The notes: a model not told the origin generated them from the letters alone. Counted from the stretch's first letter, positions 6,599 to 15,280 are shown. The stretch: 26,964 nt of DNA from an uncultured Campylobacter sp. (GCF_938039245.1 NZ_CALHVN010000050.1:1-26964), one strand, 5' to 3'. Program-made: numbers and translations.

Positions 6599-8959
6599 AT
6601 GGACGATATGAAAGAAATAATGGAAGACTTCCTAGTCGAAGCCTTCGAACTAGTAGAACAAATAGACCATGACCTCATAGAGCTTGAGTCAAATCCCGAG
6701 GATTTAGAGCTTTTAAATAGAATTTTCCGCGTCGCGCATACGGTTAAAGGATCATCAAGCTTTTTAAATTTCGACATACTTACTAAGCTCACCCACCACA
6801 TGGAGGACGTACTAAACAAAGCCCGCCGCGACGAGCTAAAAATAACTCCGGACATAATGGACGTGGTGCTAGAGTCCGTGGATATGATGAAAGGACTGCT
6901 GCACGGCATCAGAGATAGCGGTAACGACACGGATGTGGGCATCGATATAGAAGATATCTGCAAAAGACTAACCGCGATATCTGAAGGCGAAGCTCCGAGC
7001 GCTGCTGCTAGCAATCCGGCTCCCGTAGAGCCCGAGCCGGTAGCGGAGGCGCCAAAAGAGCCTGAGCCAGAACCCGTTAGCGATGAAAATTTGTCAAATT
7101 TAAGCGATGATGAGGTAGAGGCTGAGATAGAAAGACTGCTAAAAATAAGAAAAGCCGAGGATCAAGCAAGACGCGCTCAAAAAGCAACCGGAGGCGAAGC
7201 GCCAAAGCCTGCCGCACCGGCCGCGCCGCAAGCTACCGCTCCCTCAAATTCGGCTCCGACTCCAAAACCCGCTCCCGCAAAGCCGGCCGATAAAAAAGAG
7301 GAGAAGAAAGTTCCTGCGACCGGAGGCGGAGGAAGCACGGACGAGCAGACTATACGCGTCGAGGTTAAACGCCTAGATCATCTGATGAACCTTATCGGCG
7401 AGCTGGTGCTTGGCAAAAACAGATTGCTTAAAATTTACGACGACGTCGAGGAGAGATACGAGGGCGAAAAATTCCTCGAGGAGCTAAATCAAGTCGTATC
7501 CAGCCTAAGCCTGGTAACTACCGACATACAGCTAGCCGTTATGAAAACGAGGATGTTGCCTATCGCGAAAGTGTTTAATAAATTTCCTCGCATGATCCGC
7601 GATCTAAGCCGCGAACTAAATAAGCAAATCGACCTTGAGATCACGGGCGAAGAGACGGAGCTGGATAAATCTATCGTTGAGCAAATCGGTGATCCTCTCG
7701 TTCATATGATAAGAAACTCGTGCGACCACGGTATCGAAGACGGCGCAACCAGACTAGCTGCTGGAAAACCGGAAAAAGGCACTATCCAGCTCAAAGCCTA
7801 CAATGAAGGCAATCATATCGTAGTCGAGATCACCGACGACGGCAAAGGACTAGATGCTGAGATGCTAAAGGCTAGATCGGTCGAAAAAGGTATCATCACC
7901 GAGCGCGAAGCTGACGCGATGAGCGACAAAGAGGCGTTTGGGCTTATATTTAAGCCGGGATTTTCTACTGCGGCAAAGGTAACTAACGTAAGCGGCCGCG
8001 GCGTGGGAATGGACGTCGTAAAGACCAATATCGAAAAGCTAAACGGTATAATCGATATCGAAAGCGAAGTGGGCAAGGGTACGACGATGAAGCTAAAAAT
8101 CCCGCTCACGTTAGCCATTATCCAGTCGCTTTTAGTAGGCGCGCAGGAGGAATTTTTCGCTATCCCTCTAGCAAGCGTCTTAGAGACCGTGCGAGTGCCG
8201 ATCGATGATATCTACACGATCGACGGCAAAAACGTGCTTAGACTACGCGACGAAGTACTTTCGCTGGTTAAGCTCTCAGACATCTTCGGCGTCAAGCAGG
8301 TCTTTGACGGCGGAGATCAGACCTACGTGGTCGTTATCGGCGTAGCGGAGGCAAAGCTTGGCATCATCGTAGATAGTCTAGTAGGACAAGAAGAGATCGT
8401 AATTAAATCAATGGGCGATTATCTCCAAAACATCCCCGGAATCGCAGGCGCTACGATAAGAGGCGACGGCCGGGTAACGCTAATCATAGACGTTGGCATG
8501 ATGATGGAGATGGCAAAAGATATAAAAGTAGACATAAAAGCTAGTATAGAGGCCTCAAAAAGCGTAAAAGAAAAACCGAGCGATTATAAGGTGCTAATCG
8601 TAGACGACTCGAAGATGGATAGAACGATCATGCAAAAATCGCTTGCCCCTCTTGGCGTAACGGTTATCGAGGCCACTAACGGCGTAGAGGCTCTAGCTAT
8701 CGTAAAATCGGGCGAACATGCGCTTGATGCGATGCTAATAGATATCGAGATGCCAAGAATGGACGGCTATACGCTAGCGGGCGAAATTAGAAAGTATTCA
8801 AAATATAGAAATTTGCCGCTCATAGCGGTAACATCAAGGACGTCAAAGACCGACAGGCTAAGAGGCGTGGAGGTAGGAATGACCGAGTACATCACCAAGC
8901 CGTATTCGTCCGAGTATCTTGAAAACGTAGTTAGAAAAAATATCAAACTAATAGGATAG
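6599..8959 (+). CDS. cheA: CheA with C-terminal receiver domain (CheAY), chemotaxis histidine kinase
   Basis: Receptor-controlled kinase that phosphorylates CheY and CheV. Domains along the 786 residues: HPt P1 (1-105) with phospho-acceptor H47 in VAHTVKGSSSF; a Pro/Ala/Glu-rich linker with a short charged helix (about 138-250) and no obvious P2; dimerisation P3 (about 255-320, LMNLIGELVLGKNRL); HATPase P4 with an N box near 365-380 (HMIRNSCDHG), DDGKG near 413 and GRGVGMDVV near 465; CheW-like P5 (about 505-645); and REC (about 662-784) with D715 in LIDIEMPRMDG and KPY. The C-terminal receiver is typical of Campylobacter and Helicobacter and may act as a phosphate sink. A GGGGG run precedes the ATG. 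Secure. Confidence 0.97.
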   Translation: MDDMKEIMEDFLVEAFELVEQIDHDLIELESNPEDLELLNRIFRVAHTVKGSSSFLNFDILTKLTHHMEDVLNKARRDELKITPDIMDVVLESVDMMKGLLHGIRDSGNDTDVGIDIEDICKRLTAISEGEAPSAAASNPAPVEPEPVAEAPKEPEPEPVSDENLSNLSDDEVEAEIERLLKIRKAEDQARRAQKATGGEAPKPAAPAAPQATAPSNSAPTPKPAPAKPADKKEEKKVPATGGGGSTDEQTIRVEVKRLDHLMNLIGELVLGKNRLLKIYDDVEERYEGEKFLEELNQVVSSLSLVTTDIQLAVMKTRMLPIAKVFNKFPRMIRDLSRELNKQIDLEITGEETELDKSIVEQIGDPLVHMIRNSCDHGIEDGATRLAAGKPEKGTIQLKAYNEGNHIVVEITDDGKGLDAEMLKARSVEKGIITEREADAMSDKEAFGLIFKPGFSTAAKVTNVSGRGVGMDVVKTNIEKLNGIIDIESEVGKGTTMKLKIPLTLAIIQSLLVGAQEEFFAIPLASVLETVRVPIDDIYTIDGKNVLRLRDEVLSLVKLSDIFGVKQVFDGGDQTYVVVIGVAEAKLGIIVDSLVGQEEIVIKSMGDYLQNIPGIAGATIRGDGRVTLIIDVGMMMEMAKDIKVDIKASIEASKSVKEKPSDYKVLIVDDSKMDRTIMQKSLAPLGVTVIEATNGVEALAIVKSGEHALDAMLIDIEMPRMDGYTLAGEIRKYSKYRNLPLIAVTSRTSKTDRLRGVEVGMTEYITKPYSSEYLENVVRKNIKLIG

Positions 8960-8962
8960 AAC

Positions 8963-9460
8963 ATGAACGACAAACTAAATCAGGTTCTAAAAAGACAAAA
9001 AAGACAGGTGATGGATCCTAGCGAAAAAGAGCGCGAGGAGATCGTCCAGCTAGTCGGTTTCATCGTAGGCGACGAGGAGTATGCGATACCTATTTTAAAT
9101 ATCCAAGAGATCATTAAGCCTATCGAATACACTCGCGTGCCTAGCGTGCCGGAGTATGTTTTGGGCGTGTTTAACCTACGCGGTAGCGTCATCCCGCTAA
9201 TCGACTTGAGAAAGAAATTTTCTCTAAACGCCGCAAAACCGAGCCCAAGTACGAGGTATATCGTGATGAAAGAGGGCGATAACGTCGCGGGATTTGTGAT
9301 CGACAGGCTAACGGAAGCCATCAGGATACAGCAAAATAGAATCGATCCGCCGCCTGAAACGCTTTTAAAAGACAAAGGCATGATTTACGGTATCGGCAAA
9401 AGAGACAATAATATCCTTACGATTTTAAAAGTCGAAGCACTGCTAAAACGCGATTTTTAG
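8963..9460 (+). CDS. cheW: CheW, chemotaxis scaffold protein
   Basis: Adaptor that couples methyl-accepting receptors to the P5 domain of CheA in the chemosensory array. The 165 residues are one CheW domain (about 25-163) with EYAIPILNIQEIIKP, the conserved RVPSVPEYVLGVFNLRG segment, VIPLIDLRKKF and a final ILTILKVEALL. A charged N-terminal 25 residues (KRQKRQ) precedes the domain. It starts three bases after cheA, completing the cheV-cheA-cheW set. serB begins 8 bases after its stop. Confidence 0.97.
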   Translation: MNDKLNQVLKRQKRQVMDPSEKEREEIVQLVGFIVGDEEYAIPILNIQEIIKPIEYTRVPSVPEYVLGVFNLRGSVIPLIDLRKKFSLNAAKPSPSTRYIVMKEGDNVAGFVIDRLTEAIRIQQNRIDPPPETLLKDKGMIYGIGKRDNNILTILKVEALLKRDF

Positions 9461-9468
9461 GGCTAAAT

Positions 9469-10092
9469 TTGATAAAGCTTTGCGTATTTGATTTTGACTC
9501 GACCCTGATGGACGGCGAGACAATAGATTTTTTAGCCGCGGCAAACGGCGTCGGAGACGAAGTTAGCGAGATAACGGCAAAGGCGATGGTGGGCAAGCTT
9601 GATTTTTTCGAGAGCTTGACGCGCCGCGTATCGCTTTTAAAGGGGCTTAAGCTTGCTAAAGTAGATGAAATTTGCTCAAATTTGCCGCTCATGCCCGGAG
9701 CCGCCGAGCTAATAGCGCATCTAAAAAGCAAAGGCGTCAAGGTCGTAGTTTTTAGCGGAGGATTTCACTCGGGCACGGACAGAGCGCAAGAGAAGCTCAA
9801 ATTTGACGCTAGCTTTGCAAACATCCTGCACCACAAAAACGGCGTCTTAACCGGACTCGTGGGCGGCGAGATGATGTTTGGCTTTTCAAAGGGCTCGATG
9901 CTTGTAAATTTGCAAAAAATGCTTGGTATCTCAAAAGAGCAGACGATGAGCGTAGGCGACGGCGCCAACGACCTATCCATGTTTGAGCATTCAAATTTGA
10001 AAATCGCGTTTTGCGCGAAGCAAATTTTAAGGCAAGCGGCAACTTGTTGCGTGGATAAAAAAGATTTGCGCGAGATCATAAATTTGATATAA
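9469..10092 (+). CDS. serB: SerB, phosphoserine phosphatase
   Basis: HAD-superfamily enzyme that hydrolyses O-phosphoserine in the last step of serine synthesis. The 207 residues carry motif I FDFDSTL with nucleophile D8 and acid D10, the substrate motif MDGETID, motif II VFSGGF with Ser, and motif III VGDGANDLSM with the Mg-binding Asp residues. There is no N-terminal ACT extension, as in the short SerB form. The start is TTG, chosen because translation then begins MIKLCVFDFD just before motif I and AGGG lies about 6 bases upstream. It sits between cheW and tal, a linkage I recall from C. jejuni. Confidence 0.93.
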   Translation: MIKLCVFDFDSTLMDGETIDFLAAANGVGDEVSEITAKAMVGKLDFFESLTRRVSLLKGLKLAKVDEICSNLPLMPGAAELIAHLKSKGVKVVVFSGGFHSGTDRAQEKLKFDASFANILHHKNGVLTGLVGGEMMFGFSKGSMLVNLQKMLGISKEQTMSVGDGANDLSMFEHSNLKIAFCAKQILRQAATCCVDKKDLREIINLI

Positions 10093-10104
10093 AAGGCGAG
10101 AAAA

Positions 10105-11100
10105 ATGTTTAATAACGATATAAATTTTTCATTGTGGTGTGACTTTATCGAGCGCGACTTTTTGCAAGACGAGTTTGAAAATTTGCTTAAAATCGGCGCT
10201 ATTAACGGCGTGACCTCAAACCCGTCCATCTTTAAAGCCGCATTTTTGTCGGACTCCTACAAAGACGTCATCGGCCAAATGGGCAAAAAATATCCAAAGG
10301 CGCTTTACGAGGCGCTCGCGGTGCAAGATATCAAGATAGCCGCGACCAAGCTTTTGAGGCATTACGCAAACGGCGACGACGGATTTGTTAGCATCGAGGT
10401 CGATCCTAGCTTTTGCGATAACGCCACGGCTACGGTGGACGAGGGCGCTAGACTACACGCGGAGATCGGCATGCCAAACGTCATGATCAAAATCCCCGCG
10501 ACAAAAGCGGGCTTTGAAGCGATGAGCGCTCTAAGCGCGCGCGGTATCGCGGTAAATGCGACGCTGATTTTCTCGCCGGAGCAAGCCGTAGCGTGTTTGG
10601 ACGCTTTTGAAGAGGGCGTGAAAGCTTATGAGAAAAAATTTCCGCTAACTCCGCTGCCAAAAAGCGTGATTAGCATTTTTGTTAGCAGGTTTGATCGCTT
10701 GCTAGATGAAAAAATGCGCGAGAACTCGCTACCGACGGGTCAAATCGGCATCATGAACGCGACTAAAATTTACAAAATCATAGAAAACAAAAACCTGCCG
10801 ACGACGCGAGCGCTGTTTGCTAGTACGGGCGTAAAGGGCGACGAGCTGGCAAAAGATTATTATGTAAAAGAGCTAATGTATCAAAATGCGGTAAATACGG
10901 CTCCGCTTGATACTATCAAAGCTTTTATCGCTAGCAAAAACGAACCTAAAACCGCAGTTAGCGATGACAGTATAGAGAAATTTTTCGGCGTAGTAAAAAG
11001 AGCCGACATAGACATGGAAAAGGTTTACAAAGACTTGCTAAACGACGGCTTAAAGCAGTTTGTGACGGCATTTGAAGATATAATGAAAGCGTTAAAATGA
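10105..11100 (+). CDS. tal: Transaldolase
   Basis: Pentose-phosphate enzyme that moves a dihydroxyacetone unit from sedoheptulose-7-phosphate to glyceraldehyde-3-phosphate. The 331-residue TIM-barrel protein has the N-terminal signature GVTSNPSIFKAA, a second signature FVSIEVDPSF, the Schiff-base K129 in MIKIPATKAG, NATLIFSPEQA, and ISIFVSRFDRLLD. This is the longer transaldolase type found in Campylobacter. In organisms with incomplete sugar catabolism it mainly supplies erythrose-4-phosphate and ribose-5-phosphate. The stop overlaps the ATG of the PilT-like gene (ATGA). Confidence 0.94.
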   Translation: MFNNDINFSLWCDFIERDFLQDEFENLLKIGAINGVTSNPSIFKAAFLSDSYKDVIGQMGKKYPKALYEALAVQDIKIAATKLLRHYANGDDGFVSIEVDPSFCDNATATVDEGARLHAEIGMPNVMIKIPATKAGFEAMSALSARGIAVNATLIFSPEQAVACLDAFEEGVKAYEKKFPLTPLPKSVISIFVSRFDRLLDEKMRENSLPTGQIGIMNATKIYKIIENKNLPTTRALFASTGVKGDELAKDYYVKELMYQNAVNTAPLDTIKAFIASKNEPKTAVSDDSIEKFFGVVKRADIDMEKVYKDLLNDGLKQFVTAFEDIMKALK

Positions 11101-13706
11101 AGCCTTTAAGATTTACTTCGGTAGAGCAAGAAGAGGTTAAAGACTACGAACCTATCGGCTCTAGCATAAAATTCGACACTAGGGACGACGAGCTTGAGCG
11201 CATAATAAACCAGCGCGCAAATGCCGTAAAAAGCGACATAGAAGCCGTCAGAGCCAAAAATAAGCAGATGGCGCAGGCTAGAGAGGCTGCTGTAAACGAG
11301 TCTACAGAGTCCGCGCAGGATGCGAGCAGTGACGAACTCAAAGAAGAGCTTTTTGACAACCCATCTAGCGACGGTAAATTTAAGAACGAGGTTTTAGATC
11401 AAATCTCGCAAGAGGGCAAACCAGACGACGAATCTTTAAACCAATCCTTTAGCAAGGATGAGCCTAGCGACGAGACATTTGTCGCGCGTATACCGTCGGT
11501 TAAATTTGACGATGAGGATTTGCCTAAGATAAAACTAGTAGACGACGATGATTTAGCGCAGACAAACGATACCCTAAACGAGCCGTCCCAAGGCGATACC
11601 AAGCCCAATGATTACGAGAATAACGATTTTAGCGGTCTTTACGAGCCTTTAGAACTTAAACTAGACGTAAATAAAAATTTGCAAGAGATAAGCGAAGCAT
11701 TGCACGAGATAGATAAAATGGACGCCTCCGATAAATTTAATGACGGTGAGGGTATACCCGCTCAGGATGAGATTAAATTTAACGACGAAGAATACGCTTT
11801 TAAGCAATATGATACCGAAATAGATAGCAAAGACGCGCCGGCGCAAGACGAGGTTGGTTTTAACGGCGAGACAGCGCTAAATTCGGACTTGCCTTTGTTG
11901 CAGACCGGAGCCTATCTAGCTGGTAAAAACGACGCGAAAATAATCGACGAAGCCCACAAAGACGTGCTGGAGATAAAAGATGAGGATTTGCCTTGCCTTA
12001 AAGAGGCCGAGCCTGACGTAGAGCTAAAACCGGTGATAGATATTTTAGATTACGTTCCTTACGAGCCTAGCGAAGATGAAGACGAAGCGAATGAGGATGC
12101 GATTTTGAGCGAAGAGCCTAAATTTGGCAGAAATTTAGAACAAGTGGCTCAAACAGACGAAAAAAGCGCAGAAGAGCTAAATTTGCAAACGCCAAGCTTA
12201 ATGCAAGAAAAAAGCGAGAAAAGCGACGATAAAGAAAATTCGGCACCAAAATTTATTATCAAAAACGAGGAAAAATTGGAAAAGATACATGAAAGCGAGC
12301 CTCAAATGGTAGCACAAGAGATAAATCTAAAACAAACAAAAGAGCGACGGGATGAACAAAATTTAGATGCTAGAAGCGTAGCCAGGTTAAATTTAAGCCC
12401 TCAAAACGAGCCTGCCAAGCCGGCACGAGTAGATAGAGCCGCGCTTTTAGCCGATCTTGTCGCAGATGTCGCAGAGCCTTTTGCACCGCAAGGATTTGGC
12501 GTAGGCGCAGCGACGGAGGACGATAGCGAAGAAAGAGCCGAGATAAAAAATAAGCTTGACGAGTATCTGCTAAAGCTAATCGAAGGCGGCGGAAGCGACC
12601 TGCACGTAAAATCTGGTAAAGTAGTACGAGGTAGATTTAACGGCGAGATCGTAAAGATGGGCGATAGGGTTTTGGATTACGATAGGGCCGTACTTTTGGC
12701 TAAGGAAATTTTGGGAACGAATTATTATAATCTCATGAAAAAAAAGAACGTAGATTTTACGTACAAGCTAAACGATGATTTTCGCTTCCGCGCAAACGTT
12801 TTTTTGCAGATGGACGGCGTATCTTTCGTTTTTAGAACGATTCCGACTAGGATTCCTACTATGTCCGAGCTTTTGCTACCGCCTATTATCGAGAAACTTT
12901 GCGACAAGGTAAATAGAGGCATTATGCTCGTAACCGGTCCGACCGGAAGCGGCAAAACTACGACGCTAGCTAGCATGATAAACTATCTAAATCATACGAA
13001 AAACTATCATATCGTAACTATCGAAGACCCGATCGAGTTTATATATAATGACGATAGAAGCGTTATTAACCAACGCGCTATCGGGCAAGACGTCGATAGC
13101 TTTGCCGATGCGTTAAGGGCGTCTTTGCGCGAAGACCCGGACGTTATATTCGTGGGTGAGATGAGAGACCTGGAGACTGTTAGAACCGCGATAAATGCCG
13201 CAGAAACCGGCCACTTAGTGCTTGCAACGCTTCACACACTTGATGCTAAAGAAACTATAGGCCGCGTCATAAATATGTTTCCAAAAGAGGAGCAAAACCG
13301 CATAAGAATGACTTTCGCATCGGTTTCCGAGGCTATCATCTCTCAGCGTCTGGTCCTAACTACGGCCGGCAAACGCCGTGTCGCCTGCGAAATAATGGTA
13401 AAAAACATCAGGGTAAGGGATATGATTCTCGAGGATAGAGATAGCGAAATTTACGATGCGATAGAACAAAGTAAAAACACCTATGGGATGCAGACCTTTG
13501 AGCAGCATTTGCTAGACATGTATACCGCGGGCGTTATTACGAAAGAAGAAGCGCTAAGAAGCGCGAGCAGAAGGGAAAATCTCGATATAAAAATCAAAAG
13601 CGCAGACCTTGCTAAAAAGCGAGCTATGGTTGCCTCCATCGAGGAAGACGACGAGCTTTTAAAAGAGTTTCAAAGCGAGATTATCGCGCTTAAAGATATC
13701 AAGTAA
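11097..13706 (+). CDS. PilT-like secretion/pilus ATPase with a long acidic N-terminal extension
   Basis: GspE/PilT hexameric ATPase fold in the C-terminal part (about residues 482-850): an N2-like segment with GGSDLHVKSG, Walker A GPTGSGKTTT (about 614-623), the Asp box TIEDPIEF, Walker B LREDPDVIFVGEMRD (about 677-691), and the His box TGHLVLATLHTLDA. The order of motifs and ISQRL resemble PilT, the pilus retraction motor. Residues 1-480 are a low-complexity, Asp/Glu-rich extension with no recognised domain, apart from a degenerate repeat of PAQDE-(I/V)-x-FN near 222 and 249 and a helical, coiled-coil-like start. Typical PilT has about 350 residues, so this protein is more than twice normal size. 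No pilin, PilB, PilC or secretin gene is in the window, so the partner machine is unknown. It overlaps tal by 4 bases. Confidence 0.85.
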   Translation: MKPLRFTSVEQEEVKDYEPIGSSIKFDTRDDELERIINQRANAVKSDIEAVRAKNKQMAQAREAAVNESTESAQDASSDELKEELFDNPSSDGKFKNEVLDQISQEGKPDDESLNQSFSKDEPSDETFVARIPSVKFDDEDLPKIKLVDDDDLAQTNDTLNEPSQGDTKPNDYENNDFSGLYEPLELKLDVNKNLQEISEALHEIDKMDASDKFNDGEGIPAQDEIKFNDEEYAFKQYDTEIDSKDAPAQDEVGFNGETALNSDLPLLQTGAYLAGKNDAKIIDEAHKDVLEIKDEDLPCLKEAEPDVELKPVIDILDYVPYEPSEDEDEANEDAILSEEPKFGRNLEQVAQTDEKSAEELNLQTPSLMQEKSEKSDDKENSAPKFIIKNEEKLEKIHESEPQMVAQEINLKQTKERRDEQNLDARSVARLNLSPQNEPAKPARVDRAALLADLVADVAEPFAPQGFGVGAATEDDSEERAEIKNKLDEYLLKLIEGGGSDLHVKSGKVVRGRFNGEIVKMGDRVLDYDRAVLLAKEILGTNYYNLMKKKNVDFTYKLNDDFRFRANVFLQMDGVSFVFRTIPTRIPTMSELLLPPIIEKLCDKVNRGIMLVTGPTGSGKTTTLASMINYLNHTKNYHIVTIEDPIEFIYNDDRSVINQRAIGQDVDSFADALRASLREDPDVIFVGEMRDLETVRTAINAAETGHLVLATLHTLDAKETIGRVINMFPKEEQNRIRMTFASVSEAIISQRLVLTTAGKRRVACEIMVKNIRVRDMILEDRDSEIYDAIEQSKNTYGMQTFEQHLLDMYTAGVITKEEALRSASRRENLDIKIKSADLAKKRAMVASIEEDDELLKEFQSEIIALKDIK

Positions 13707-13729
13707 GGCGAAATTTATATAAATTTGGG

Positions 13730-13735
13730 TATTAT
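13730..13735 (+). promoter_or_regulatory. Probable -10 for rplY
   Basis: TATTAT with a GGG just upstream sits in the 58-base gap between the PilT-like gene and rplY, 30 bases before the rplY ATG. AAGGAAAGGG follows as a strong ribosome-binding site. It would separate the rplY-pth-permease genes from the upstream chemotaxis/tal transcript. Confidence 0.4.
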
Positions 13736-13764
13736 CTGCCTCTATTTTTAAGGAAAGGGAAACG

Positions 13765-14301
13765 ATGTTAGAAGGTATCGTTAGAGAGAGTATCGGTAAA
13801 AAGGCGTCAAAAGCCTTGAGAAGAGATGGTTATCTAATCGCCAACATTTACGGCAAGGGATTAGAGAATGTGCAAGCCGCTTTTAAAATCAACGATTTTA
13901 TAAAAGAGGTTCGCAAAAAAGAGAGCCTTGCGTTTGACGTAAAAGTAGGCGGAAAAACCTTAAAAGTCGTAGTAGTCGAGTATCAAAAAGATCCTGTGAC
14001 AAACGCGTTAAAACACGTTGATTTAAAGGTTGCGCTTCCAGGCGTCGTCTCAAAATATATGATCCCGGTTAAGCCTTACGGAACTCCGGTCGGTCTAAAA
14101 AATAAAGGCGTTTTGATCATCTCCAAAAGACGCTTAGCCGTAAAATGCACGGCTGAAAATTTGCCTAATTCATTTGACATAGACGTTAGCGGTCTTGATA
14201 TAGACAATACCGTGTTGGTGCGCGATATAGCCGTTCCTGCGGGCGTCACTATGATCGATGCCGACCGCGTAGCGGTTCTAGGCGTAATAAAAGCTAAATA
14301 A
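13765..14301 (+). CDS. rplY: Ribosomal protein L25 (Ctc/TL5 long form)
   Basis: 5S rRNA-binding protein of the large ribosomal subunit. At 178 residues it is the long form: an L25 N-terminal domain (about 1-90, GIVRESIGKKASKALRRDGYLIANIYGKG and VEYQKDPVTNALKHVDL) plus the C-terminal beta domain typical of TL5/Ctc proteins (GVLIISKRRLAVKCTAENLP and DVSGLDIDNTVLVRDI). The start follows a strong AAGGAAAGGG. It is followed by pth after 8 bases, the widespread rplY-pth pairing that links translation functions. Confidence 0.95.
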   Translation: MLEGIVRESIGKKASKALRRDGYLIANIYGKGLENVQAAFKINDFIKEVRKKESLAFDVKVGGKTLKVVVVEYQKDPVTNALKHVDLKVALPGVVSKYMIPVKPYGTPVGLKNKGVLIISKRRLAVKCTAENLPNSFDIDVSGLDIDNTVLVRDIAVPAGVTMIDADRVAVLGVIKAK

Positions 14302-14309
14302 GGCTAGCC

Positions 14310-14870
14310 TTGATACTCATAGTCGGACTGGGGAATCCCGGTCCCGAGTACTCCAAAACAAGACACAATGTCGGCTTTATGCTGATAGATAGACTCAAAA
14401 ACTCAAATTTCACTGACGTAAGCTCAGCTAAATTTCAAGGCGAGCTGTTTAAATTTCAAAATTTACTTCTTCTAAAACCGACGACCTTTATGAACCTAAG
14501 CGGACGAAGCGTAAAAGCAGTCGCCGATTTTTACAAACCTGAGCGCATTATCGTTATTCACGACGACCTTGATCTAAATTTCGGCGTCGTTAAATTTAAA
14601 AAAGGCGGCGGAAACGGCGGACATAACGGGCTAAAATCAATCGATGCCTTAATGGGCGCAGACTACGAGCGCGTACGTATCGGAATAGGCAGAAGCGCGC
14701 ACAAAGGTGAAAGTGCGGTAACTAGCCACGTGCTTGGCGAATTTAGCGCAGATGAAAAAGAGGGGCTGGAAAAGATTTTAGGCTACTGCGAAAATGCACT
14801 AAATGAGCTAATAAAAACCGATATCGACGCCGTTTCGCAAAAATTTTCAACAAAAAAAGGCATTTTGTGA
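14310..14870 (+). CDS. pth: Peptidyl-tRNA hydrolase
   Basis: Releases peptides from tRNAs dropped by stalled ribosomes. The 186 residues show the signature VGLGNPGPEY with the conserved Asn, catalytic H19 in KTRHNVGF, the KPTTFMNLSG segment, HDDLDL with the catalytic Asp, and GGGNGGHNGLKS. The start is TTG, giving MILIVGLGNP, which is where the family normally begins; no in-frame ATG fits. It overlaps the following spacer ORF by 4 bases. Confidence 0.95.
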   Translation: MILIVGLGNPGPEYSKTRHNVGFMLIDRLKNSNFTDVSSAKFQGELFKFQNLLLLKPTTFMNLSGRSVKAVADFYKPERIIVIHDDLDLNFGVVKFKKGGGNGGHNGLKSIDALMGADYERVRIGIGRSAHKGESAVTSHVLGEFSADEKEGLEKILGYCENALNELIKTDIDAVSQKFSTKKGIL

Positions 14871-15280
14871 GAGGATTAAATTTGGCATTTGCGACTTTTA
14901 CGTTTTCTCAAATTTTATGGCTTTTTAAAGCGCTCAAAAATCGGTTAAATTTAGAGTCCAAATTTAAAGTCTTGCGCCTAATCTTCTTTACCGTAAATTT
15001 TATAAATTTGCTTAAAAACTTTACTCGCAAGTTTATAAAATTTACGAAAAAAACGCTCGGACGAAAGCTTAAATTTGGATTTTTTAAGAGCATAAAACAA
15101 GTCTATTTTCCGTCTAGCCAAAAAGCGACAAATTTAAGCGTCATTATGGCGGCAAAGGATGCATATTTGCAGCATGGCTCAAATAATAAATTTGCAGGGC
15201 AAGTTTACGGTATTTTCGGTATCGCCGCTTTTGTATGCATTCCATCGTGCGTAAAATTTGATCTAAAAGAGCTTAAATGA
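14867..15280 (+). CDS. Unrecognised AAATTT-rich ORF between pth and the LptF/G permease
   Basis: A 137-codon frame starts with GTG overlapping the pth stop (GTGA) and ends in ATGA overlapping the start of the next gene, so it fills the gap exactly. The first 80 residues are rich in Lys, Phe, Leu and Asn and have no recognisable motif. They come largely from AAATTT words, of which I count 11 in about 410 bases. The last 45 residues look more protein-like, with a hydrophobic stretch FGIAAFVCIPSC, but I recognise no family. It could be a fast-evolving coupled gene, a decayed gene or a non-coding spacer that happens to stay open. Confidence 0.3.
   Translation: MRGLNLAFATFTFSQILWLFKALKNRLNLESKFKVLRLIFFTVNFINLLKNFTRKFIKFTKKTLGRKLKFGFFKSIKQVYFPSSQKATNLSVIMAAKDAYLQHGSNNKFAGQVYGIFGIAAFVCIPSCVKFDLKELK

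Noticed and set aside
6541..7014. 157-codon minus-strand frame at the start of cheA
   Set aside because: Strongly Ser/Met-rich antisense shadow of the cheA HPt region.
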